From an uncultured Oscillospiraceae bacterium (lineage in GTDB: Bacteria; Bacillota; Clostridia; Oscillospirales; Ruminococcaceae): 42,822 nucleotides of DNA. The DNA lies in contig CASEAH010000103.1 in NCBI GenBank assembly GCA_949285935.1, forward strand, positions 1 to 42,822, written 5' to 3'. The position numbers and the translations under genes were made by a program. The notes under the pieces are model-generated. The model ran no database searches. It was not told where the DNA came from and was given only the letters and a program-made list of their open reading frames with translations. Below, one piece after another: positions 1-6,827 of the stretch; the first letter of the stretch is position 1; each line of letters opens with the position of its first letter.

Positions 1-65
1 TTTTTTGACGGATTGTGTATAATCAATTTCGCTGGTCTTGGGAGTACCCACCGGTAGCCAAATAT

Positions 66-141
66 GGACGCTTAGCTCAGCTGGTAGAGCTTCCGCTTGA
101 CGTGCGGAAGGTCGGGGATTCGAGTTCCTCAGCGTCCACCA
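66..141 (+). tRNA. tRNA-Val (anticodon GAC), CCA encoded
   Basis: The cloverleaf can be drawn by hand. The acceptor stem GGACGCT pairs with AGCGTCC and is followed by A and an encoded CCA. The D stem is GCTC/GAGC. The anticodon stem TCCGC/GCGGA encloses loop TTGACGT, so the anticodon is GAC (valine, GUC codons). The T stem is GGGGA/TCCTC with one G-U pair. A TATAAT sequence at 18-23 could be the -10 box, but a matching -35 would lie at or beyond the window edge. A rho-independent terminator follows immediately. Confidence 0.95.
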
Positions 142-184
142 AAAGCCTGTAGATGGTTGTAAAATCCATCTGCAGGCTTTTTTA
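142..184 (+). terminator. Rho-independent terminator of tRNA-Val
   Basis: The arm 142-156 (AAAGCCTGTAGATGG) pairs with 166-180 (CCATCTGCAGGCTTT) with one G-U pair, and a T run follows to 183. It starts one base after the tRNA CCA. Confidence 0.9.
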
Positions 185-606
185 ATGTAGTTTTTTGGGG
201 ACTCGTTTTGTGCGACACTTATAAGCCACTTGCCCAGGTTGTGACAACCTAAATATGGAAATTGGGAAACTACTCTGTGTGATGTTGAGAAAGTTACCAG
301 CGTTATCTCAAAAATTGCTGGAGCTATAGGGGCCGAAAACTTTTGTCTGCATCCATATATTCGAATGTCTCTTTCCTTGGCAAACAGCTCCTATATATCA
401 CGGCTGTTTATTTAAAGCGCTACACTTATGGAATCCGTCATTGAATGGATTATACTGATAAAAATAAATTAAGGGTTCCCTTCCTCTTGTGGGAAGGGCC
501 TTTTATCCATTCATCCTGGGAGCATGTTTTTTCTGCTGGTTTATCCACATCATAGTTGTCTTTTCTACGGATATGTGATAAGTTTGTTGTGAAAGGAGTG
601 CTTTCC
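185..606. other. AT-rich spacer with a possible gene remnant
   Basis: No intact gene is seen. On the plus strand a stop-free stretch at 245-415 reads like protein (it includes NWETTLCDVEKV and IAGAIGAENF), but it has no start codon and is preceded by TGA, so it may be the decayed tail of a gene. A hairpin at 478-498 (CCCTTCC/GGAAGGG) is followed by CCTTTT and may be a weak terminator. Base composition is visibly more AT-rich than in the core genes from 1981 onward. Confidence 0.35.
478..504 (+). terminator. Possible weak terminator
   Basis: CCCTTCC at 478-484 pairs with GGAAGGG at 492-498 around a 7-base loop, followed by CC and TTTT. It would end transcription of the decayed stretch upstream, before the zinc-ribbon gene at 607. 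The T run is short, so confidence is low. Confidence 0.35.
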
Positions 607-1263
607 GTGAACGACCAATTTTTCATAGAGTATATTATAGGAGTTCTTAGTGTTCTTGGTGATCTCTTTTTTACCATCTTGGCTTATGTAGGAGTGCCTG
701 CAATAATTGTAAGCCTCAATCGCAACATCGGCAAAAAGGGATTGCTGATACTGATTATTGTAAATGCCATCTTTTTCTTTGCCATGTTTAATATACTTCA
801 ATATATTTTTTTAGATGGGAAGCTGGAAGAAATCAAAATTACTCCAGCCGTTTTATGGAGTCTAGCCGCATACAATATCCTGCTTCGGACAATAAAGAAA
901 CGAGAGGCCCAAAAAATTTTTTCTGAGACTCAAGAAGAAAAGTCAGCGTGTACAACACAACCAAATAGTCCTCCCAATGGCGTCACTGATGCAAACGTTA
1001 AAAATCCGGTGGAGCATCTATATATGAATCCTCCGTCCAACGCAGGTGCCCAATTTTCAGAGTGTTCACCATCAGAAGGAAATACTTGCCGCGTCTCCAA
1101 GAAAAAAACCACCCGTAAAGTTATCATTTTTTGCAAAAACTGCGGAGCTGAAGTTAAGAAATCTGATAAGGCCTGTCCGGTCTGCGGTACAAGGTTGAAG
1201 ATATTGTGGCAACCTATCTTAAAAAATCCGTTCCTATCTTACTATGTCTATCCTTGGTTGTGA
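607..1263 (+). CDS. Hypothetical membrane protein with C-terminal zinc ribbon (218 aa)
   Basis: The start is a GTG at 607 because GGAG at 595-598 sits 8 bases upstream; a longer reading from 556 lacks such a site. The N-terminus (about residues 1-35) and residues 45-75 are strongly hydrophobic and look like two or three membrane segments. A polar linker (about 100-170) follows, then a zinc-ribbon motif CKNCG...CPVCG near residues 177-197. Such ribbons are common at one end of small Firmicute membrane proteins; I do not recognise a specific family. The last 20 residues overlap the next gene in another frame, so the true C-terminus may differ (see findings). The gene is AT-rich compared with the rest of the window, which suggests accessory DNA. 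Confidence 0.7.
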   Translation: MNDQFFIEYIIGVLSVLGDLFFTILAYVGVPAIIVSLNRNIGKKGLLILIIVNAIFFFAMFNILQYIFLDGKLEEIKITPAVLWSLAAYNILLRTIKKREAQKIFSETQEEKSACTTQPNSPPNGVTDANVKNPVEHLYMNPPSNAGAQFSECSPSEGNTCRVSKKKTTRKVIIFCKNCGAEVKKSDKACPVCGTRLKILWQPILKNPFLSYYVYPWL

Positions 1264-1595
1264 ACGCAGTTATGGTCGCCGTGGTTTTCGATTATCAAAA
1301 AACCATTCTTGATAATGAAAAACACATATCTTCTTTAAAGCAAAATCTTCAAGAATGCAACAAATCTATAAATTTTTGGAAAGAAAAATTTAATTCCATA
1401 AATGACAGTTCATCACTGCTTCAAAGAAAAGCCCGATATTTAGATCAGTATGTAGCTATTTGCGCTAAAGATGGAGGAAACATACCATACCATACATATG
1501 GCTGTGTTGCGCTCGAATCAGCATCAACATGGTATGTGTCCACCATTTGGGACGCTGAAGATGTCGGCGATTGGCCATGTCCCTTGTGTCATTAA
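1206..1595 (+). CDS. Hypothetical signal-anchored protein with C-terminal CPLCH motif (129 aa)
   Basis: The reading begins at GTG 1206, with a weak AAGG about 11 bases upstream, inside the end of the zinc-ribbon gene. Residues about 8-28 form one hydrophobic signal anchor. Residues about 30-80 are charged and heptad-like (coiled coil likely, with KHISSLKQNLQECNK). The C-terminus has a small Cys/His module, with YHTYGC about residues 95-100 and PCPLCH at the end. It resembles the short H..GC...PC..C metal-site-like tails I recall in uncharacterised clostridial proteins; no function can be assigned. The 58-base overlap with the previous gene is unusual. It could be a real overlap, or one membrane protein split by a frameshift between ribbon and membrane segment. 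A strong terminator follows. Confidence 0.6.
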   Translation: MATYLKKSVPILLCLSLVVNAVMVAVVFDYQKTILDNEKHISSLKQNLQECNKSINFWKEKFNSINDSSSLLQRKARYLDQYVAICAKDGGNIPYHTYGCVALESASTWYVSTIWDAEDVGDWPCPLCH

Positions 1596-1600
1596 TCAAC

Positions 1601-1638
1601 AAAGCGCCCGTACTCGCTTCAAAGAGACGGGCGCTTTT
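1601..1638 (+). terminator. Rho-independent terminator
   Basis: AAAGCGCCCGT at 1601-1611 pairs with ACGGGCGCTTTT at 1627-1638. It lies 5 bases after the stop of the CPLCH-motif gene. Confidence 0.85.
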
Positions 1639-1980
1639 CATTGTTACCAAATGCTTTGCTGACGCCGGATATCTCATACCGATATTCCCGTCGGCTCTCT
1701 GGAAATTTGAAGATAACGTTTTTTCAGCGTCATCCTTTTTCTTATTTGGTGCAGGCAAAGACATCCGGTCACTCTTTTGCGAAGTATATACTGTAAAACT
1801 GACCGTATGGGATGAACTACGCCACTGCCTTTCGGCTGTTTCATCCATATCCTTCATACGCTTTTAATACATATTTTCCGCAAAACTATCGGTCTGCTTC
1901 CCGATAGTTGAGGCATAAAATCGGCAGGCGGAGTTGTTTTTGTGTAGGCAATATCCATGGGGAGAGCATCGCGGCATGGT
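1639..1980. other. Spacer without a convincing gene
   Basis: AT-rich. A minus-strand reading (1465-1857) is open, but it runs through the terminator and antisense to the previous gene and has no clear family, so I do not call it. The only structured element is the hairpin at 1881-1909. Confidence 0.4.
1881..1909 (-). terminator. Terminator of the VOC/TSUP genes
   Basis: On the minus strand AACTATCGG (1909-1901), an 8-base loop and CCGATAGTT (1892-1884) form a perfect 9-bp stem followed by TTG. It lies about 70 bases downstream of the stop at 1981. Confidence 0.6.
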
Positions 1981-2346
1981 CTATTTTTGAATCAGATGCA
2001 GGGCAAAGCCTCCGACTTCCTCTTTGAGGTAGATGAGCCGCAGGCGGCCGTCCGGAGTGAATTTGCGCCGGTCATGGTCCAGCGCCACCCCTTTGGCCTC
2101 CAGCCAGGCCGCGGCTGCCAGGATATCCTCCACCGCAAAGCCGATATGGCCGTGGGTCCCGGGCCCGGGGGCCTTGGCTACCTCCACACCGGTTCCGGCA
2201 TAGGTGGAGGTGGGTTTATCCGTCACCGGCAGTTCAAAAAGAGCCGCAATGGTCCCTGCAATGGCACGGGCGCCGGTTTCATCGCCGCCGTTGATACAAA
2301 CATGGTCCAGCACAAACCGGGGCGTTCCGGATTCTTTTTTCTCCAT
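1981..2346 (-). CDS. VOC (glyoxalase-fold) family protein, 121 aa
   Basis: The sequence has the VOC pattern: FVLDHVCI at the N-terminus, a central THGHIGFAVEDI block, and GGFALHLIQK at the end, with His and Glu residues at positions typical of this metal-binding fold. From memory it most resembles the C-terminal domain found on some clostridial KDPG/KHG aldolases (Eda), but here it stands alone. Substrate is unknown. The start is the ATG at 2346, with AAAGGTGG 7 bases upstream; an in-frame GTG at 2367 overlaps the upstream stop and has no site. It follows the TSUP permease by 17 bases, so the two are probably co-transcribed. Confidence 0.8.
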   Translation of the reverse strand: MEKKESGTPRFVLDHVCINGGDETGARAIAGTIAALFELPVTDKPTSTYAGTGVEVAKAPGPGTHGHIGFAVEDILAAAAWLEAKGVALDHDRRKFTPDGRLRLIYLKEEVGGFALHLIQK

Positions 2347-2363
2347 AATACAACCACCTTTCC

Positions 2364-3131
2364 TCACAGCATGTCCCGAATAATGTTAACAAAAAGCAGC
2401 GACACGGCAAAAATCACCACCGGGCGGATGAAGGATGCTCCCTTTTTTACGGCCACTGCGGCGCCCAGATAATTGCCGGCAATGCCGCAGAGCAGCGCAG
2501 GGAAGCCAATGGTAAAGCTGACGTTGCCGCTGGAAATGTAGCCCACCAGAGCCGCAAGATTGGAGCAAAAATTTACCACTTTGGCATTCCCGGTGGCGGT
2601 GGTCAAATTCCAGCCCACAATGGCGGTAAAGCCGATGACCAGAAAGGTGCCGGCTCCCGGCCCGAAAAAGCCGTCGTAAGCGCCCACTACCAGGCCGATG
2701 AGGAACACCATCAGATAAAGCAGGGTGGGGGAAAGATCCCGGGGCTTCTGTTCCTGACCAAAATTGCGGTTAAACAGCAGCACTACCGCCACCAGGGGCA
2801 GGATGCACACCAGAATCCACCGAAGGGTCTCCTCCGAAAGCACCAGCACCAGGCGCACCCCCAGTGAGGAGCCGATGAGTGCTCCCACACCGGCCACCAG
2901 GCCTGGCCGCCAGCGGACATAGCCGCTGCGGGCATATTTTGCAGTGGAAAAAAACAACCCGCAGCAACTGCTCAGCTTGTTGGTGCCATAGGCCAGATGC
3001 ATGGGCAGGCCGGCTGCCAGATAGGCCGGCAGGGTAATCAGCCCTCCGCCTCCGGCAACGGCGTCCACAAAGCCGCCCAAAAACACCAGCGGGCAGATGA
3101 TCAGCAGGGCTTTCAGCATGGTCGGTTCCAT
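2364..3131 (-). CDS. TSUP (TauE/SafE-like) sulfite/anion permease, 255 aa
   Basis: A very hydrophobic protein with about eight predicted membrane segments. It carries the two TSUP half-repeats: GGFVDAVAGGGGLITLP near residues 19-35 and VGAYDGFFGPGAGTFL near residues 147-162. The glycine-rich G..D...GGGG and G..DGFFGPG motifs are typical of the TauE/SafE family (formerly DUF81), which moves sulfite, sulfoacetate or other small organosulfur or carboxylate anions across the cytoplasmic membrane. The actual substrate cannot be told from sequence. The ribosome site before ATG 3131 is weak. A second ATG four codons in (3119) is possible. Confidence 0.85.
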   Translation of the reverse strand: MEPTMLKALLIICPLVFLGGFVDAVAGGGGLITLPAYLAAGLPMHLAYGTNKLSSCCGLFFSTAKYARSGYVRWRPGLVAGVGALIGSSLGVRLVLVLSEETLRWILVCILPLVAVVLLFNRNFGQEQKPRDLSPTLLYLMVFLIGLVVGAYDGFFGPGAGTFLVIGFTAIVGWNLTTATGNAKVVNFCSNLAALVGYISSGNVSFTIGFPALLCGIAGNYLGAAVAVKKGASFIRPVVIFAVSLLFVNIIRDML

Positions 3132-3374
3132 ATGTTGTCACACACACTCTCACATTTAATGGGGGCCCCACAGGGCCCCAAAGTACATCGGGTCGCACTT
3201 TCCCTTTCTCAGGAAAAGGACGCCGGTTCTTTCCGGATACAGACCGGCGCCGAAAAGGCCAAAGCCTCTTCCATGGCCGCGCTCCTGGGAAAAGGTCCAA
3301 AGGGGGCAAAAGGATACGCCCCTGTCTCTGCCGCCGCAAATTGGACTATTTCCCCTAAACGGGCCGTTTCATGG

Positions 3375-3399
3375 CCCGGGGCCCTCGCGGGGCCCCGGG
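3375..3399. terminator. GC-rich hairpin after the 45-aa peptide gene
   Basis: CCCGGGGCCC (3375-3384) and GGGCCCCGGG (3390-3399) form a perfect 10-bp stem with a 5-base loop, 5 bases past the stop of the small gene at 3405. No T run follows on the minus strand, so it may be a transcript-stabilising hairpin or a weak terminator. Confidence 0.4.
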
Positions 3400-3404
3400 A
3401 TGTT

Positions 3405-3542
3405 TTACTTTTTTTTGCGGGTGAGGAACAAAGCAGCACCGGCGATCAGCGCCACCGCCACCATTACCACCACCGCGATCCCCACCACGCTGTTGTCGCC
3501 CATGGAAGGGTTGGCCACCGTGAGGGAAACAAGCTGATACAT
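3405..3542 (-). CDS. Stand-alone 45-aa single-pass membrane peptide, sorting-signal-like
   Basis: The reading is MYQLVSLTVANPSMGDNS, then a 24-residue hydrophobic span, then LTRKKK and stop. NPSMGDN + membrane span + basic tail looks like the C-terminal sorting tails (NPxTGDN type) of Gram-positive surface proteins, but nothing precedes it except 12 residues. GGGAG-type site AAGGGAG lies 9 bases upstream of ATG 3542, and a TATAAT with extended -10 bases is at 3580-3585, so it seems independently expressed. Met replaces the usual Thr in the motif, so sortase cleavage is doubtful; it may simply be a small membrane protein. It is not seen to be part of the cysS transcript reading frame. Confidence 0.6.
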   Translation of the reverse strand: MYQLVSLTVANPSMGDNSVVGIAVVVMVAVALIAGAALFLTRKKK

Positions 3543-3579
3543 GGATGCATTCTCCCTTCTGACGCTTTGGAATGTTCCC

Positions 3580-3585
3580 ATTATA
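3580..3585 (-). promoter_or_regulatory. Extended -10 promoter of the 45-aa peptide gene
   Basis: On the minus strand TGGTATAAT gives a perfect -10 with the TG extension. A TTTACA lies 20 bases upstream, which is too far for a good -35, so the extended -10 probably carries the promoter. It sits in the gap after the cysS stop. Confidence 0.55.
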
Positions 3586-3665
3586 CCATTGGGAGGAGGC
3601 GGATTTGTAAACAGATTTTGAAATCCCCATGCCGCCTCCGCCGCTGCTTCAGGCGAACCGCTCCA

Positions 3666-5060
3666 TTACTGAGCCCGGTGCCATTTGACGCCTTGCGGTG
3701 TGTCCTCCAGAATGATATTCCGGGCCTTCAGCTCATCCCGGATGGCGTCGGCCGTAGCAAAGTCCCGGGCCTTCCGGGCCTCCTGCCGCTTGCGGATCAG
3801 CTCTTCGATCTCCTCGTCCAGGTCGGCCTGGCTGCGGTTGTAAAGGATGCCCAGCACCTCCGCCAGCTCATCAAAGACCCTGGCTGCCGTTTCCAGCGCC
3901 GTTTTGGGCCGGGGCTGAGCGGTGTAGGTATTGATCTCCCGGGCCAGCTCAAAGAGGGCCGCCAGACCGTCCGCGGTGTTCAGGTCATCGTCCATGGCGG
4001 CAATAAACTGCTGCCGGCGAGCCTCCACTGCAGCCTGGAATTCTTCGTCCCCGCCGTCGGGGAGGGCATTTTTCAGGGCAAAATCCAGATTATTGCGGCA
4101 GGTATACAGCCGCTCCAGCGCCGCTTTGCACTGCTCGATGACCTCCACGGTGTAGTTGATGGGGCTGCGGTAATGGGCCTGGATCATCATGAATTTAATG
4201 GGCTCATAGCCGTATTTTTCCGCCACATCCCGGACGGTGAAGAAGTTACCCAGAGATTTGCTCATCTTGCGGCTGTCCACATTGATGAAGCCGTTGTGCA
4301 TCCAGTACCGGGCATAGGCCCCATGGCTGCCGCAGCACTCGGCCTGGGCGATCTCGTTCTCATGATGGGGAAAGATCAGATCCTGGCCACCGCAGTGGAT
4401 GTCGATGGAATCCCCCAGATGCTTGCGGATCATGGCGGTGCATTCAATATGCCAGCCGGGGCGGCCGGGGCCCCAGGGAGAAGGCCAGCTGGGCTCGCCG
4501 GGCTTGGCGCCCTTCCAGAGGACAAAGTCCAGCGGATCCTCCTTGCCTCCGGTCACCTCGATGCGGTTGCCCGCGTCCAGTTCCTCCAAAGGCTGGCGGG
4601 AAAGCTTGCCGTATTCCTTGAACTTCCGGGAGCGGAAGTAAACGTCTCCGTCGGCCACATATCCGTAGCCCCCGGCCACGATCTCCTCCACAATGGCAAT
4701 GATCTCATCCATGGTCTCGGTGGCTTTGGGGTGAATGGTGGCAGGGCGGACGCCCAGACCTTTGGCGTCGGTCCAGTATTCCCCAATGTACCGCTCCGAA
4801 ATGGTTTTGTAGTCGGTGCCCTCTTCATTGGCCTTATTGATGATCTTATCGTCAATGTCGGTGAAGTTCTGGACAAATTTTACCTCGTAGCCCCGGTATT
4901 CCAGATAGCGCCGCAAGGTGTCAAAAACACAGATGGGCCGTGCGTTGCCGATATGGATGTAGTTGTAAACGGTAGGGCCGCAGGCATAAAGCCGCACCTT
5001 GCCGGACTCCAGGGGAACGAATTCCTCCTTGGTGCGAGTCAGCGTGTTGAATATTTTCAT
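3666..5060 (-). CDS. cysS: Cysteinyl-tRNA synthetase
   Basis: This class I synthetase charges tRNA-Cys with cysteine in the cytoplasm. The start ATG 5060 has AGGAGG 8 bases upstream, giving 464 residues, the usual bacterial length. Visible motifs are ACGPTVYNYIHIGNARP with zinc ligand C27 and the HIGH-type HIGN at 36-39, WHIECTAM and HCGGQDLIFPHHENE with further zinc ligands, and KMSKSLGNF. The C-terminal anticodon-binding region ends in the usual RKARDFATADAIRDEL pattern. An upstream T-box with specifier TGC indicates that it is switched on when tRNA-Cys is uncharged. Confidence 0.97.
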   Translation of the reverse strand: MKIFNTLTRTKEEFVPLESGKVRLYACGPTVYNYIHIGNARPICVFDTLRRYLEYRGYEVKFVQNFTDIDDKIINKANEEGTDYKTISERYIGEYWTDAKGLGVRPATIHPKATETMDEIIAIVEEIVAGGYGYVADGDVYFRSRKFKEYGKLSRQPLEELDAGNRIEVTGGKEDPLDFVLWKGAKPGEPSWPSPWGPGRPGWHIECTAMIRKHLGDSIDIHCGGQDLIFPHHENEIAQAECCGSHGAYARYWMHNGFINVDSRKMSKSLGNFFTVRDVAEKYGYEPIKFMMIQAHYRSPINYTVEVIEQCKAALERLYTCRNNLDFALKNALPDGGDEEFQAAVEARRQQFIAAMDDDLNTADGLAALFELAREINTYTAQPRPKTALETAARVFDELAEVLGILYNRSQADLDEEIEELIRKRQEARKARDFATADAIRDELKARNIILEDTPQGVKWHRAQ

Positions 5061-5142
5061 AAAATCTCCTCCTGATGGATTTTTCAAGATGGGATCCGGG
5101 GAACGCTTTTCAAAAAGATCATATGCAGGATCCTGCCAAATA

Positions 5143-5171
5143 CCCAACCAGCGTTCCCCAGGCTGGTTGGG
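5143..5171 (-). promoter_or_regulatory. Second hairpin in the cysS leader
   Basis: CCCAACCAGC and GCTGGTTGGG form a perfect 10-bp stem with a 9-base loop, followed on the minus strand by TATTTGG. It lies between the T-box and cysS. It could be a weak attenuator or an RNA processing/stability hairpin. Confidence 0.4.
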
Positions 5172-5421
5172 TCCGGGCATCGTCCCTGCAAAAGTCCGTC
5201 CTGCCGGCCGGCTTCTCCCCAGGGGAGAAACTTGCTCATGATCTTGCCAGCGCCCCCGCTTCAGCAGGATCTGGTCCCGGGCCTTAAAGCCGCCGCTGTC
5301 CCGTCCGCCGCCTTCTGCCCTGATTTTCTGCCGCCGCCCGCCAGTTTAGCCGGGGGCCGGACGGAAAGCCTTGGGACAGAATATCCCTGCCGGCCGTACC
5401 GGCGGCCAGCTTCTGTCTGAA

Positions 5422-5703
5422 CAAAATAAGCCGCCTTCCCCACCCCCAAGGGCGGCGAAGGCGGCGCGGTGCCGCGGTTCCACTTCGGTTTCTTACTCTG
5501 GCCGGATAACGGAGGCAAACCGTGCCGGACTACTGAGCGCCGTCTCCCCGAAAGGAAACAGGCCGTTTGCCCGGCATGCTGGCAGGGGCACTTCCCGCCG
5601 CGTCCGTTGCTGTGGTCCCGCTCTCAGCCTGGCGGCGGGGCCTCTCTGTCCGCGGGTCCGCGGGGTACTCTTCCTGCGTCATGGCAGTTATCGTCTATGG
5701 TTT
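5422..5703 (-). promoter_or_regulatory. T-box leader (cysteine-specific) upstream of cysS
   Basis: On the minus strand the conserved T-box AAGTGGAACCGCGG lies at 5485-5472. It is followed by a terminator whose arms GCCGCCTTC (5465-5457) and GAAGGCGGC (5438-5430) are followed by TTATTTTG. Upstream, Stem I can be drawn: GCAGG at 5677-5673 pairs with CCTGC at 5586-5582, with AGTA (5669-5666) facing GAA and then TGC at 5590-5588 as specifier codon. TGC is a Cys codon, which fits the downstream cysS. When uncharged tRNA-Cys binds, the antiterminator replaces the terminator. The distance from terminator to cysS (about 360 bases) is long. Confidence 0.85.
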
Positions 5704-5708
5704 TTCCA

Positions 5709-5737
5709 AGTCTACCACATTTTGGGGCCGGGCGCAA
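5709..5737 (-). promoter_or_regulatory. Promoter of the cysS T-box transcript
   Basis: Minus-strand TTGCGC (5737-5732) and TAGACT (5714-5709) are separated by 17 bases. Transcription would begin near 5703, just before Stem I of the T-box. Confidence 0.55.
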
Positions 5738-5968
5738 GGGGGGGCTTTGGTGGAGTACCTGATGTTCTTTATTCCGAATGCCGGAGCAAAGCACATCCTT
5801 TGGGGAAAAGCACCGTGCCATCCTTTACAGGGCTCTCCTCTGTGGGGAATGGACTGAAGTCACGCGGCACTCCCGCGCCTGAACCTCACCGGCAAAAGGG
5901 CCCCGAAACAGTATGCCCTTAAAACGGATGCCGCCCGCGTTTTTTATCCTTGCAGGCGGCAATTTCCT

Positions 5969-5997
5969 TTGACGCTGATTTTTCTTTATTGTGACAT
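5969..5997 (+). promoter_or_regulatory. Candidate promoter of the plus-strand RNA
   Basis: TTGACG (5969-5974) is a 5/6 match to the -35. TGACAT (5992-5997), 17 bases on, is only a 3/6 match to the -10. It would start an RNA near 6004. Confidence 0.35.
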
Positions 5998-6003
5998 TGT
6001 GAC

Positions 6004-6231
6004 CTTTGGCGCACCTGTCTCCTGAAAGCGATCCCAAAGGGGATCTTTGCCTGTTCCCGTCAAGGTGGAGGTTGGGCCTCTCCCAACTACGGGCAAGCTG
6101 AACTATACCCCATAGAGCCGGAAACCTTAATTTTGCAGGGTTTCCGGGCTATCAACTTTTCGATGGCTTTGCTCCTGCGAGAGACGGCATATCCGTTTGC
6201 CCGCACTCCGGCGGAGCGTGCGGGATTTTTC
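6004..6231 (+). ncRNA. Candidate structured non-coding RNA, multi-branched, family unknown
   Basis: An outer stem CTGTCTC (6015-6021) with GAGACGG (6181-6187) encloses three clear hairpins. These are GATCCC/GGGATC (6030-6045); CCCGT/ACGGG (6056-6060, 6089-6093) containing GTTGGG/CCCAAC; and ATAG.GCCGGAAACC with GGTTTCCGGGCTAT (6112-6152, one bulge). An intrinsic terminator with ATTTTT follows at 6200-6230. The next gene downstream (pgsA) is on the other strand, so this is not a leader for a plus-strand gene. It is not tRNA, tmRNA, SRP RNA or RNase P RNA by the conserved blocks I know, and it is not the rod shape of 6S RNA. No open reading frame of note is present. Confidence 0.5.
6200..6230 (+). 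terminator. Intrinsic terminator of the plus-strand RNA candidate
   Basis: CCCGCAC (6200-6206) pairs with GTGCGGG (6218-6224), followed by ATTTTT. The T run is only on the plus strand, so it does not end pgsA transcription efficiently. Confidence 0.75.
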
Positions 6232-6806
6232 TATTTGCTTCTGAGGAACAGCTGGCGGTTTTTCCACAGGTAATTAAAACCGGAAAGGATCGTGACCGCC
6301 GTCACCAGCACCATTCCTCCCAGGTAGATGGCGGCCATGGCCACAAACAGACTGCCGTTTTGGTCCCGCCCTGTATCCATCATCCACAGGAACAACAAAG
6401 TAAAGCAGATCCAGAACATCTGGAGAACCGTTTTCAGCTTGCCCCACCGGTCGGCGGCAATGACCACGCCGTTATCCGCCGCCAGGGTGCGCAGAGCCGT
6501 CACCAGGAATTCCCGGGCCAGAATGACAATCACCACCACAGAGGGCACATCCGCCACATCCACAAATCCCACCAAAGCGGACATCACCAGCAGCTTGTCC
6601 GCCAGAGGATCCATAAATTTGCCGAAATCGGTGACCAGCCCCCGGCCCCGGGCGATGCGGCCGTCCAGGGTATCGGTGATGGAGGCCGCGGCAAAGGTGA
6701 TCAGGGCCCACAGATAATGATTGGGCAGCCCCCGCCACAGCAGAAAGAACAGGAACACCGGGATCATGGCCATCCGCAGCACCGTCAGCTTATTGGGAAG
6801 ATTCAT
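6231..6806 (-). CDS. pgsA: CDP-diacylglycerol-glycerol-3-phosphate 3-phosphatidyltransferase
   Basis: The protein (191 aa) makes phosphatidylglycerophosphate from CDP-diacylglycerol and glycerol-3-phosphate at the membrane, the committed step to phosphatidylglycerol and cardiolipin. The CDP-alcohol phosphotransferase signature D-G-x2-A-R-x8-G-x3-D-x3-D is intact (SITDTLDGRIARGRG...GKFMDPLADK, residues about 43-71). Several hydrophobic spans are present. Start ATG 6806 follows AAAGGAG. It lies 21 bases after rimO and shares its transcript; the rimO-pgsA pair is common in Clostridia. Confidence 0.95.
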   Translation of the reverse strand: MNLPNKLTVLRMAMIPVFLFFLLWRGLPNHYLWALITFAAASITDTLDGRIARGRGLVTDFGKFMDPLADKLLVMSALVGFVDVADVPSVVVIVILAREFLVTALRTLAADNGVVIAADRWGKLKTVLQMFWICFTLLFLWMMDTGRDQNGSLFVAMAAIYLGGMVLVTAVTILSGFNYLWKNRQLFLRSK

Positions 6807-6827
6807 ACGCCTTCTCTCCTTTCCCCT

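Noticed and set aside
1465-1857. Minus-strand reading of 130 codons as a gene
   Set aside because: It runs antisense through a clear gene and its terminator, has no ribosome site and no recognisable motif.
66-1960. Attachment-site pair for an integrated element at tRNA-Val
   Set aside because: I found no second copy of the tRNA 3' end (GGGGATTCGAG...CCA) at the far side of the AT-rich stretch and no integrase gene.
2997-5075. Long plus-strand open reading antisense to the TSUP gene and cysS
   Set aside because: It is the mirror of GC-rich coding sequence on the other strand; its translation is low-complexity without domains, and cysS is unmistakable.
5261-5922. Several short open readings in the cysS leader region
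   Set aside because: They cross the T-box terminator and Stem I in both directions and lack ribosome sites; the region is better explained as RNA.
6004-6231. 6S RNA
   Set aside because: The fold drawn is multi-branched with independent hairpins, not a single long rod with a central bubble. I cannot confirm a family without a covariance search.
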